Source: Lentisphaerae bacterium GWF2_45_14 (lineage in GTDB: Bacteria; Verrucomicrobiota; Lentisphaeria; Victivallales; GWF2-45-14). From it: a DNA stretch of 64,000 bases. Below, piece by piece: positions 1 to 7,060 of this stretch. The stretch spans positions 19,993 to 83,992 of the forward strand of contig MHBG01000058.1 of NCBI GenBank assembly GCA_001804785.1, in the 5' to 3' direction. A model generated the notes under the pieces. It worked only from the letters and a program-made list of their open reading frames with translations. It was not told where the DNA came from and did no database searches. Each line of letters begins with the position of its first letter. The first letter of the stretch is position 1. Made by a program: the position numbers and the translations under genes.

Positions 1-744
1 ATCGTAATAAATCCCGCTTATTAGGCATGAGAGTTCAAGCGCGTTCTGATTTTCGATATGAACTATGGGGGTGCCGCTGTTCACATATTCGCCTTGTTCC
101 CTTTTTTTTGCGGTTATGACTCCGTCGAATGGAGCTAGTACCAGTGAATCCTCCAGGTTTTTTTCGGCTATTCTCAAATTGACTTTCTGCTGCTCGACTT
201 TCGATTTCGAGTAATTCACGACCGATGCGCATTTTTCAATTTCGGCAGCTGCCGTCTGAAGATTGACGTCCGCGGTCTCATAGGCGTCCTCGGATATCGC
301 GTGCGAGTCTCTCAGCCGTTTTGCGCGATTGAAGTCTATCTGTTCCTTCCTGTAGACTGTTCCGGCGACTTTTAGATCGATTTCTGCGGTTGCCAGGCTG
401 TCCTTTTCGACTTCCAGATTATGCTTGTTTACCGTCACTATGTTTTCCAGGTTTTGCCTGTCAACCTGAAAAAGTGCTTGGCCTTTCTTAACGATCTCTC
501 CTTCAATAACATGAACTATGTCAAGTGTTCCGGACGTTCTGGAGGAAATGTCGGCCTCCTCGACTGGCTGGACAGTCCCCTGTATACCTATTTTTTGACG
601 GAATATTTTTTCAGTGAGCTTCTGTGTGTCCACTCTGATTATGCGGGACTTGGTAGCTTTTGCCTCGGCCTTTCCACAGCCTGATAATGCCATAAGCGCC
701 GCCAGCAGGCTTGAGATGACCGCAATGCTTATTAACTTTTTCAT
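1..744 (-). CDS. RND/HlyD-type efflux membrane-fusion lipoprotein (3' end cut by window edge)
   Basis: Periplasmic adaptor linking an inner-membrane transporter to an outer-membrane channel. The start ATG is at 744 and the frame is open for 248 codons to the window edge, so the C-terminus is missing. The N-terminus is a lipoprotein signal ending in a lipobox LSGC (Cys23). A biotinyl-lipoyl-like half motif (EADISSRTSGTL...IVKKGQALFQVD) is followed by a long, charged, probably coiled-coil hairpin (about residues 78-195) and the second half motif (DSLVLAPFDGVITAKKREQGEYV), the order usual for this family. It lies 14 bp downstream of the TetR gene on the same strand, so the two are probably cotranscribed and the transporter lies beyond the edge. 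In E. coli the CecR regulator similarly leads the ybhGFSR efflux operon. Whether the partner is RND or ABC cannot be seen. Confidence 0.88.
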   Translation of the reverse strand, partial: MKKLISIAVISSLLAALMALSGCGKAEAKATKSRIIRVDTQKLTEKIFRQKIGIQGTVQPVEEADISSRTSGTLDIVHVIEGEIVKKGQALFQVDRQNLENIVTVNKHNLEVEKDSLATAEIDLKVAGTVYRKEQIDFNRAKRLRDSHAISEDAYETADVNLQTAAAEIEKCASVVNYSKSKVEQQKVNLRIAEKNLEDSLVLAPFDGVITAKKREQGEYVNSGTPIVHIENQNALELSCLISGIYYD

Positions 745-758
745 GATGAGAAATCCTT

Positions 759-1409
759 TTATTTATTATCAATAAGTCCCAGCGCCCATAGTGCCTCGTT
801 GGTGCAGAAGTGTTGGAGGCGGCGGTAGAAGCTCGGTGACAGGAGCTTGCCCGGATGTGCCATCTGGATGAGTGCCGGGTTGCAGGCGAAGAGAAACGCT
901 GCCCCGGTGAATGTCAGAGACCAGCAGTGTGCCGATTCTGCATCTTCATTGCCAGTAATCCGGCTGAAAACCTCTATGAAAAGCGTGCTGTCCGGTATGA
1001 CTATTTTATCAAGAACACGCTGCAGTCCGATGTGGTTATGCTGTGTACACTGCATAAGAAATGTGTTTTTCCATGGAATTTTAGGGTCCGGCGCCATATA
1101 TTCAAAACACAGGCTTATCAGTTCTGTTACCAGCTGTCGCTGACCGTCTTTTGTGGCGAAAAGGTGTTCGTTTTCCCTGACATAACCTGTCAGTGAACGG
1201 GATTCCCATGGCTTAATAACAAAGTCAATGGCAGCGCTGATCAGCCCGTCCTTGCTTCCAAAATAGTATTTTATCATTGAAGAATCTGTTCCTGCCCGTT
1301 CCGCGATTGCCCTGATGGAGCTGGCTTCTATTCCTCGATCGGTAAAAAGCTGCCCAGCCGCAATAATCAGGGCTCTTTTGGTATTTTCGGATGTTTCATA
1401 ATTGGCCAT
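759..1409 (-). CDS. TetR/AcrR family regulator, CecR (YbiH)-like
   Basis: Probable repressor of the efflux genes that follow it. The 216-residue protein has a TetR N-terminal HTH (about residues 8-55: KRALIIAAGQLFTDRGIEAS, then SIRAIAERAGTDSSMIKYYFGSKDGL). The C-terminal ligand domain resembles the DUF1956 domain of CecR by the pattern around residues 95-190. The start at 1409 is preceded by AAGGACAATATT. It is the first gene of an operon with the membrane-fusion lipoprotein. Its own promoter contains an inverted repeat in the spacer, which suggests autorepression (inference). The ligand is unknown; CecR relatives respond to antibiotic-like compounds. Family assignment is firm, subfamily less so. 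Confidence 0.85.
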   Translation of the reverse strand: MANYETSENTKRALIIAAGQLFTDRGIEASSIRAIAERAGTDSSMIKYYFGSKDGLISAAIDFVIKPWESRSLTGYVRENEHLFATKDGQRQLVTELISLCFEYMAPDPKIPWKNTFLMQCTQHNHIGLQRVLDKIVIPDSTLFIEVFSRITGNEDAESAHCWSLTFTGAAFLFACNPALIQMAHPGKLLSPSFYRRLQHFCTNEALWALGLIDNK

Positions 1410-1447
1410 AATATTGTCCTTACATCGGATGATAGTCCTTTATAATA

Positions 1448-1476
1448 AAAATACATCATTTGATGGATATTGTCAA
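1448..1476 (-). promoter_or_regulatory. Promoter of the tetR-efflux operon
   Basis: Read on the minus strand: TTGACA (1476-1471), 17-bp spacer, TATTTT (1453-1448), about 40 bp before the tetR start. An inverted repeat fills the middle of the spacer. Seen by eye only. Confidence 0.6.
1451..1468. promoter_or_regulatory. Putative TetR operator
   Basis: CATCATTTGATG (1454-1465) is a perfect two-fold repeat (CATCA-TT-TGATG) and extends imperfectly to 18 bp. It sits between the -35 and -10 of the tetR promoter, the usual place for an autorepressing TetR protein. Confidence 0.5.
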
Positions 1477-1527
1477 CGGAGACACATCTCATGGTGTGAA
1501 AAAAAGACAGATATTTTTTTTTACGAC

Positions 1528-1556
1528 TTGACAAGTGTCTCAAATAGTGTCATAAT
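1528..1556 (+). promoter_or_regulatory. Promoter of the merR-VIT/VWA operon
   Basis: TTGACA (1528-1533), exactly 17 bp, CATAAT (1551-1556), then the merR start at 1584. The spacing is a normal 17 bp and not the stretched 19-20 bp of classical MerR-activated promoters. The -35 is embedded in a small palindrome ACTTGACAAGT, and the spacer, -10 and start region are tiled by a 12-bp repeat. Confidence 0.65.
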
Positions 1557-1569
1557 TAGTGTTATAAAA
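1534..1569 (+). repeat. Three tandem 12-bp direct repeats over the merR promoter
   Basis: AGTGTCTCAAAT (1534), AGTGTCATAATT (1546) and AGTGTTATAAAA (1558) follow one another with an exact 12-bp period. The invariant part is AGTGT. They cover the spacer, the -10 and the presumed transcription start. This looks like a multi-site operator for the regulator encoded next to it (inference). Confidence 0.6.
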
Positions 1570-1583
1570 TAAAAAGTTCATCT

Positions 1584-1964
1584 ATGTATAATATTGAAAC
1601 TCTTTCAAAAATGGCCGGACTCAGCAGAAGAGCCGTACGGTATTACATTCAGCGCGGCCTTCTTGAGCCGCCGGAAGGTACCAAGCGTGGCTGTTATTAT
1701 ACGGAAAAGCATCTGGAACGCATTCGCGAGATTCAGCGCCTTGCGGGGCAGGGCGTCCCGCTTTTTAAGATAAAAGAAGCATTTGAAGGACATCCCGATC
1801 CGGGAATCCTTGAGATAGGCTCTACTCAGGCCCCGGCTGTCACGAGGTGGGAAAGAGTCGATTTCGGCCGAGGTGTCGAACTGCATCTCAGGTCGAATGC
1901 GTTGAAGCCTTTTGAACTTGAACAGATAAGAAGCTTTATCGAAGGGATTGTCGGCAAAAAATGA
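1584..1964 (+). CDS. MerR-family transcriptional regulator
   Basis: The 126-residue protein opens with a MerR winged HTH (about residues 1-70: IETLSKMAGLSRRAVRYYIQ, RGLLEPP, then YYTEKHLERIREIQRLAGQG). The C-terminal part is short (about 50 residues), with no cysteine metal-binding motif like MerR/CueR and no B12 domain like LitR/CarH, so the signal it senses is not apparent. Its TGA overlaps the ATG of the VIT/VWA gene (ATGA at 1961-1964), so the two proteins are translationally coupled and probably act together. No clear Shine-Dalgarno sequence precedes the ATG, so it may be on a short leader. Self-regulation through the 12-bp repeats upstream is likely but inferred. Confidence 0.85.
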   Translation: MYNIETLSKMAGLSRRAVRYYIQRGLLEPPEGTKRGCYYTEKHLERIREIQRLAGQGVPLFKIKEAFEGHPDPGILEIGSTQAPAVTRWERVDFGRGVELHLRSNALKPFELEQIRSFIEGIVGKK

Positions 1965-4183
1965 GAGAACTGAAAAGGAAAACTTCTTTGGAATACGACA
2001 ATGCAATCCCCCTTACCGCTACCTTGATGGACATTGTCGTTTATGACGGCGTTATGGCGCGGCTTAGCGTAAACTGTTCCTTCAAGAACCGTGAAAGTTC
2101 CGCGATATCAGCGTTTTATGTCATGCCTGCCTCTTACGGGTCAGCTATATATGATATGAGGCTTCTAAAAGACGGCATCGAAACAACGGCTGAATATTTT
2201 GACAGTGAAAAGGCCTTTGAAATTTTCGATAACGCGCAGGAAAATGGCGGCGAGGCTTTTTTGCTTGAGGCGATTGAGGAAGATTCAGTCGCAGTCTCGA
2301 TAGGTGTCCTTAAGCCGGGCGGGGAACTCTCCGTCTCTTTCAAATGTGCCCTCCTGTCGGAAATAAAGGACGATCTCGTAAGCTTCCGCATTCCTCTCTC
2401 AATCTCTCCAAGATACGCTCCGATCTACGCCGACCCGCTGAGGGTCGACATGCTGAATCCACCAGCCTGGAAGCATGTCCCGTACTCGACCCAGCTTCGT
2501 TTTTCGGGTACAATGCCCGGCGCGAAGAAAATATCATCACCGTCACATGATATAAAGATAATCCTTGACGAAAAAGGTGTTTTCTGTGCGGAATCCCGCG
2601 GCTCCGGCCTGGACCCGGACCGCGACCTCATCTTCGAGATAGAGTTGGAAAAACCATTGCCACCGTCTTGTCTTGCCGCACATTGCGAAAATGGAACAAA
2701 TGCGGCAATCTTCAGTATAGTTCCGGAGTTTGATGACCAGAAATCACGAAAATCTCCGATTGTCTTCATTCTCGACTGTTCCGCTTCCATGACCGGCGCA
2801 TCCTTCGACAAGGCAAAGGAAGCCCTTGAGTTTTGTATAAGGTTAATGCGGGAAGGTACTGTGTTCAACATTCTTACGTACTCCGATTCAGCGGAGTTTT
2901 TCTCACCCGCGATGACTGGTCTTGATAACGCAACTGCGGAAAGAGCACTAAGTTATATTGATGCCATCGGCTTCGGAGACGGCGGTTCCGAACTGCTGAA
3001 CGCACTTGAAGAAATTCAGGGTATGGTGTCAGAGTCAAAACTGGAAGAACTTGATGTCGTTCTTATAACTGATGGAAATTCCTGCGGCAGTCGGCGCATT
3101 CTCGAGTATGCAGCCGGGTGTCTCAGAAATATAAGATTTTTTACTTTTGGGGCAGGATATGGGGCTAGCCATCACCTCATTAAAGGGCTTGCGGAAATGT
3201 CGGGGGGGGCCTGGGAGTTTATTTCGCCGGGGACTGATGTAATGGAAAAAGCGCTCAGGCATTTTTCCAGAATGGAACGTCCTTCGGTAAAAGAACTGAA
3301 CTTTTCCGGGAAATTTAATTCCGTTGACTACGAGGCGGGGATAGTCATTCCGGCCCTTTATGACGGTGATGGCGCCTTTTTTCTGACGACGGCCGATGAA
3401 TTTCCTGTCGGGAAAGAATTTAAAATATCATGCCGTACCGGAAGGAAAAAATATTCATGGTCATGCGAATGTCGAAGTTCCGGCTGTGATGAGCTTATTC
3501 CGATTCTTTGGGCAGGAGCAATGATAAAAAAACTGGAGATGAAGAAACTCCTTACCCGTTCCTCCGACGAATATTCAGAGCTTTGCGGGGCAGTTACACG
3601 CATAGGGAAACGTTTCAAAATACTGACTCAGGACACCAGCTTCTGTCTGTCAGCCAAAGATAACCCAGAACGGCCATGCACCGAAACACCATTATACAGG
3701 AGAATACCAGTCATGCTGACAAAAGATTCAGCCCGCGAGATCTATCCCCGTTACGATGCCTCAAGCCTGACGGCGGCATCCTACAAGCAGGACGCCTCCG
3801 CCATCTACGGAGTAGGTGAAAATGCAGGAAGTTACGGAGAAAAAGCCTCGTTCAATTTCAAAAATCTGCTCGACATTCAGACGGCTGACGGCTTTTTTGA
3901 GCACAAACCACAGATAATCTCCCGCTTCCTCGGAACCTCTGTCCCCTCGTACGAAGGTATCATTAATTTCATTGTTACCGATTCCGTAGGGCGAAAAAAA
4001 CAAGACATAGTAAAGAACATCATTGCCACCGTACTGGCGCTTGATATTATGGAGAAAAATCAGCAATCGGGTCTTTTTTCAAACAGTATGGCGCGTGCCA
4101 GGCAGTGGCTCAGTATGGCCCAGTCCAAGCACAAATTCGCGGATTTCGTCGAGCTCCTTGCCATAAAACATTTCAAAATCTGA
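1961..4183 (+). CDS. VIT and von Willebrand A domain protein
   Basis: A 740-residue protein with an N-terminal VIT (vault/inter-alpha-trypsin) domain, about residues 10-135 (PLTATLMDIVVYDGVMARLS through LLEAIEEDSVAVSIGVLKPG), then a VWA domain from about residue 265 (IVFILDCSASMTGASFDKAK). The VWA has a complete MIDAS metal site (D-x-S-x-S, and a distal Asp in LITDGNS). The last 200 residues resemble the helical tail of bacterial VIT-VWA proteins. No signal peptide or membrane segment is seen, so it is probably cytoplasmic, unlike the secreted animal relatives. It is coupled to the MerR gene. Its function is unknown; a metal-dependent protein-binding scaffold that titrates or senses something for the regulator is one possibility (inference). 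Confidence 0.85.
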   Translation: MRELKRKTSLEYDNAIPLTATLMDIVVYDGVMARLSVNCSFKNRESSAISAFYVMPASYGSAIYDMRLLKDGIETTAEYFDSEKAFEIFDNAQENGGEAFLLEAIEEDSVAVSIGVLKPGGELSVSFKCALLSEIKDDLVSFRIPLSISPRYAPIYADPLRVDMLNPPAWKHVPYSTQLRFSGTMPGAKKISSPSHDIKIILDEKGVFCAESRGSGLDPDRDLIFEIELEKPLPPSCLAAHCENGTNAAIFSIVPEFDDQKSRKSPIVFILDCSASMTGASFDKAKEALEFCIRLMREGTVFNILTYSDSAEFFSPAMTGLDNATAERALSYIDAIGFGDGGSELLNALEEIQGMVSESKLEELDVVLITDGNSCGSRRILEYAAGCLRNIRFFTFGAGYGASHHLIKGLAEMSGGAWEFISPGTDVMEKALRHFSRMERPSVKELNFSGKFNSVDYEAGIVIPALYDGDGAFFLTTADEFPVGKEFKISCRTGRKKYSWSCECRSSGCDELIPILWAGAMIKKLEMKKLLTRSSDEYSELCGAVTRIGKRFKILTQDTSFCLSAKDNPERPCTETPLYRRIPVMLTKDSAREIYPRYDASSLTAASYKQDASAIYGVGENAGSYGEKASFNFKNLLDIQTADGFFEHKPQIISRFLGTSVPSYEGIINFIVTDSVGRKKQDIVKNIIATVLALDIMEKNQQSGLFSNSMARARQWLSMAQSKHKFADFVELLAIKHFKI

Positions 4184-4199
4184 TCAGCTGTCCGGCTGC

Positions 4200-6755
4200 T
4201 CAGAGGAGTCCGGCCTCTTCGGCCTCTTCTCTTCCAAAATTTTTACTGACAGAGGATAGCAACGGGTTTGTAAGGCGCAAATCACCCAGCAGGATGCCGC
4301 CCGCCACCTTTTCGTCCTTGAAGAAAATTTTTCTGTAACTGCCTTTCAGCTCGTCCTTTGCCATTGCGCACATATAAGAAGCGTTTTTGTCGGAACCAAT
4401 GTCGCCTACGGAAAAGAGTTCAAGTCCGAACGCGTGGAGCGAGGCTCCGTAAATGCGTGGTTTATAAGGCCTTTCGTCGCCTGCCATTGATGCTCCGGCG
4501 GACTTGCCCTGCTCGATTGCGGTTTCCCATATTCCATCGATCCTTCCCTCAAATTCGGCACAGTCGCCCGCCGCAAAAACATCGGGGGAGCTTGTTCTCA
4601 TTAGCTGATCTACGATGATGGCCCTTTCCACTTTGATTTTAGCTTCGCGGGCCAGGTCGGTATTGCTTCTTATCCCAGCCGATATAAGCACTATGTCGCA
4701 CGGGATTATCATGTCCTGGCGTGTCTTTATTCCTGAAACTTTTTTCTGTCCGCATATCTCAACCACATATGTCCCAGGCGTGAAGCTTACTCCCGTCGCT
4801 CGGACTGCGCGCTCAAGGAATGGCGCAGCTTCTGGGTCAAGTTGACGAGGCAGTACGCATGGACATGCTTCAAGGATGCTGACGGAGTGTTTCATTTCCG
4901 ATAGGTAGTATGCAGTTTCGAGTCCGAGGAGTCCGCCTCCGATGACAATCACTTTCTTTTTTCCGCCGGAGCAGAGGGCTGCAAGTTTTTCAAAGTCATT
5001 TTTATTTCTTAGCGCGATGACCTCAGGGAGTTCAGAGCCTTGTATTGGAGGAAGGAAGCTTGAGGCGCCTGTCGCGATGAGGAGCTTGTCATAAGCATGA
5101 GCTTTGCCATCGCTGTCGCAAATCTGTTTTGATTCGGTGTCTATGGATAATATTGTGGAGCCAACGTGGATTTTGATATTCTTTTCTTCGTAGTAGTGCG
5201 ATGGCTTTATGAAGAACTCAGTGTCTTGAAGTTTTTCGGCTATTCCTCTTGTGAGTACCGGCCTGTAATACGGCAGAACAGATTCATTGGTAAAGATATG
5301 TATTTCGGCCGTTGCGTTGCGTTCTCTCAATGCTTCGGCTGCGGCGACTGCGGCTGCGCCGCCTCCGATAATCACGGCGTTGAGCGGTTTATCGTCTTTG
5401 AAGGTTGTTATTTCGGGGATGTACTCAATAAATGCTTCCTTTCCGGCACCGCAGACCGGACATGATGGAGGGGGCAGGGCGCCTTCGAAGACTTCGCCGC
5501 AGACGGTGCATTTCCAGTAGCTGCGGCCAGTGCCGGAATCAGTTTTTTTCTCCCATTTCTCGCTGAGTCTTTTGCCGAATTTGCGACCGTATTTTCTGGC
5601 GAGTGCGATTTTGGGCGAGTCGGGTTTGAATGTTATGCGCAGGGGCGGTTCGACGGTTTCCATGCGAAGGAGCTTCATCCGGGCCATGAGCATGTCAGCG
5701 GCCTCGCCGCTCCAGCCGAAGCTTCCGAAGCTTCCCGCAACTTTTCCGCCGTGAAGGATTCCGTTGAGGGTCATTAGAAGATCTTGAACGGGGGGAAGCG
5801 CGTCGCCGTTTATTGTCGGTGACCCGGCAAGGATTCCATCGGCCTCGGCCATTTCGGCGAGGACTTTTTCTTTGTCATCGTAAACCATGTCGTGGAGCCG
5901 TATTTCGGCATCGGTTTCTTCGCGTATCCCTTCGGCTATTTCACGTGCGAGCTTTTCGGTATAGCCGTAGGCTGATACATAGGCTATTGACACAAGTGGC
6001 TTTTTACGTGTGGTTTGCTCGGGAGAGCGGCTCCAGTCGTCGTAGAGTTTAAGATAAAGATCGATATTGTCTCTGAGTACGGGGCCGTGCCCCGGACATA
6101 TTGTTTTAATGTTGAGGTGGCGTATGCGTTTGAGGGCATACTGCACATAGGGTTTGAAAGGCCCCATAATCATGTCGAAATAGTATTTGTAGGCTGGGAT
6201 GAAGTCCCCCTGGATCAGGTCGTTGCATATTCTTTCGTCGGCGTAGTGGCAGCCAAATGAGTCACAGCTGATCAGGGTGTCGATGGATTCTATGTATGTA
6301 TATATGGAGTCCGGCCAGTGCAGAAACGGTACTGAGAGAAAGCGCAGCTTTACGCTGCCGAGATCAAGAACTTCATTGTCGAATACGGCCTTGCCCGGGA
6401 TTTTTCTGTTGCTGATGTCGCCAAGGAACTGGAGCGCAATCGGCGATGCGAGGACTTTTGCGTGTGGAGCGAGATCGAGTAGACGTGCCAGGCTGCCTGC
6501 GTGATCTGGTTCGGTATGGTCTATGACTATATAATCAATGGACGCCGGGTCGCAGACTTCCCGTATATTTTTAAGGAAGGTATCGAAGAATTTTTCCTTG
6601 ACCGTTTCAAAAAGCACATTATAATGCGGTGTTTTGAGTATGTATGAGTTGTAGCTTGTACCGTGCTCGGTGCGCATGACAACGTCAAAGACCCGCAAGT
6701 CTTCATCGAGCGCGCCTACCCAGAATAAGTTGTCGCGGATCTTTAAAACGGACAT
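4200..6755 (-). CDS. Three-in-one flavodiiron protein: FDP-rubredoxin-NAD(P)H:rubredoxin reductase
   Basis: Reduces O2 (and/or NO) to harmless products with electrons from NAD(P)H, all on one 851-residue chain. Domains: metallo-beta-lactamase-like diiron domain (1-250) with all ligands in place (H80, E82, D84, H85, H146, D165, H223); flavodoxin (about 254-395, SIAYVSAYGYTEK); rubredoxin (about 413-447, CTVC at 416-419 and CPVC at 432-435); FAD/NAD reductase (about 458-851, VIIGGGAAAV and VIVIGGGLLGLE). This is the layout of class F FDPs known from Syntrophomonas and Trichomonas. The start is the ATG at 6755, with GGAGGGAAT just upstream; a 17-residue upstream extension has no ribosome site. 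The product makes a separate rubredoxin partner unnecessary. It indicates an anaerobe that meets oxygen. O2 versus NO preference cannot be read from sequence. Confidence 0.93.
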   Translation of the reverse strand: MSVLKIRDNLFWVGALDEDLRVFDVVMRTEHGTSYNSYILKTPHYNVLFETVKEKFFDTFLKNIREVCDPASIDYIVIDHTEPDHAGSLARLLDLAPHAKVLASPIALQFLGDISNRKIPGKAVFDNEVLDLGSVKLRFLSVPFLHWPDSIYTYIESIDTLISCDSFGCHYADERICNDLIQGDFIPAYKYYFDMIMGPFKPYVQYALKRIRHLNIKTICPGHGPVLRDNIDLYLKLYDDWSRSPEQTTRKKPLVSIAYVSAYGYTEKLAREIAEGIREETDAEIRLHDMVYDDKEKVLAEMAEADGILAGSPTINGDALPPVQDLLMTLNGILHGGKVAGSFGSFGWSGEAADMLMARMKLLRMETVEPPLRITFKPDSPKIALARKYGRKFGKRLSEKWEKKTDSGTGRSYWKCTVCGEVFEGALPPPSCPVCGAGKEAFIEYIPEITTFKDDKPLNAVIIGGGAAAVAAAEALRERNATAEIHIFTNESVLPYYRPVLTRGIAEKLQDTEFFIKPSHYYEEKNIKIHVGSTILSIDTESKQICDSDGKAHAYDKLLIATGASSFLPPIQGSELPEVIALRNKNDFEKLAALCSGGKKKVIVIGGGLLGLETAYYLSEMKHSVSILEACPCVLPRQLDPEAAPFLERAVRATGVSFTPGTYVVEICGQKKVSGIKTRQDMIIPCDIVLISAGIRSNTDLAREAKIKVERAIIVDQLMRTSSPDVFAAGDCAEFEGRIDGIWETAIEQGKSAGASMAGDERPYKPRIYGASLHAFGLELFSVGDIGSDKNASYMCAMAKDELKGSYRKIFFKDEKVAGGILLGDLRLTNPLLSSVSKNFGREEAEEAGLL

Positions 6756-6931
6756 ATTCCCTCCGTGATTTTTGATAACAGTTACTAATTTGCTGCTTTT
6801 TATCATTTATTCAATACGTGAAACTGGCAAAAATCGGATTCTTTTCTCAAAAAATATTGCGTTAATGCCGTTTGAAAATATAGTATATGCTCCCGGAAAT
6901 AAACGGAGGCCGATATGCCGGAAGGCAGTGT

Positions 6932-7036
6932 TCACCGAAAATCTTTCAGTCTTAGCTCTTGCGCGCCGCTGGCCGCGAGTCCTTCCATTGCATCATCGAT
7001 AAATTCCGGTGTGTTGCAGAACGTATTAATAATAAA
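6932..7036 (-). pseudogene. Possible remnant of a gene 3' end
   Basis: The 305-bp gap between the flavodiiron gene and the GreA-like gene has no recognised gene. On the minus strand it holds a 35-codon stretch, open but without a usable start, that ends NTPEFIDDAMEGLAASGA then QELRLKDFR and stop (TGA at 6932). The composition and amino acids look like the C-terminus of a real protein, possibly left by a deletion. On the other strand, a 52-codon frame from 6915 (ATG after CGGAGGCCGAT, MPEGSVHRKS...) overlaps it; at most one is meaningful. No family is recognised and no clear promoter for either neighbour was found here. Confidence 0.25.
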
Positions 7037-7060
7037 ATATCAAATAATTGACGAGGAAAC

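Noticed and set aside
4184..4199. Terminator between the convergent VIT/VWA and flavodiiron genes
   Set aside because: Only 16 bp separate the stops and no stable stem with a T-run is present.
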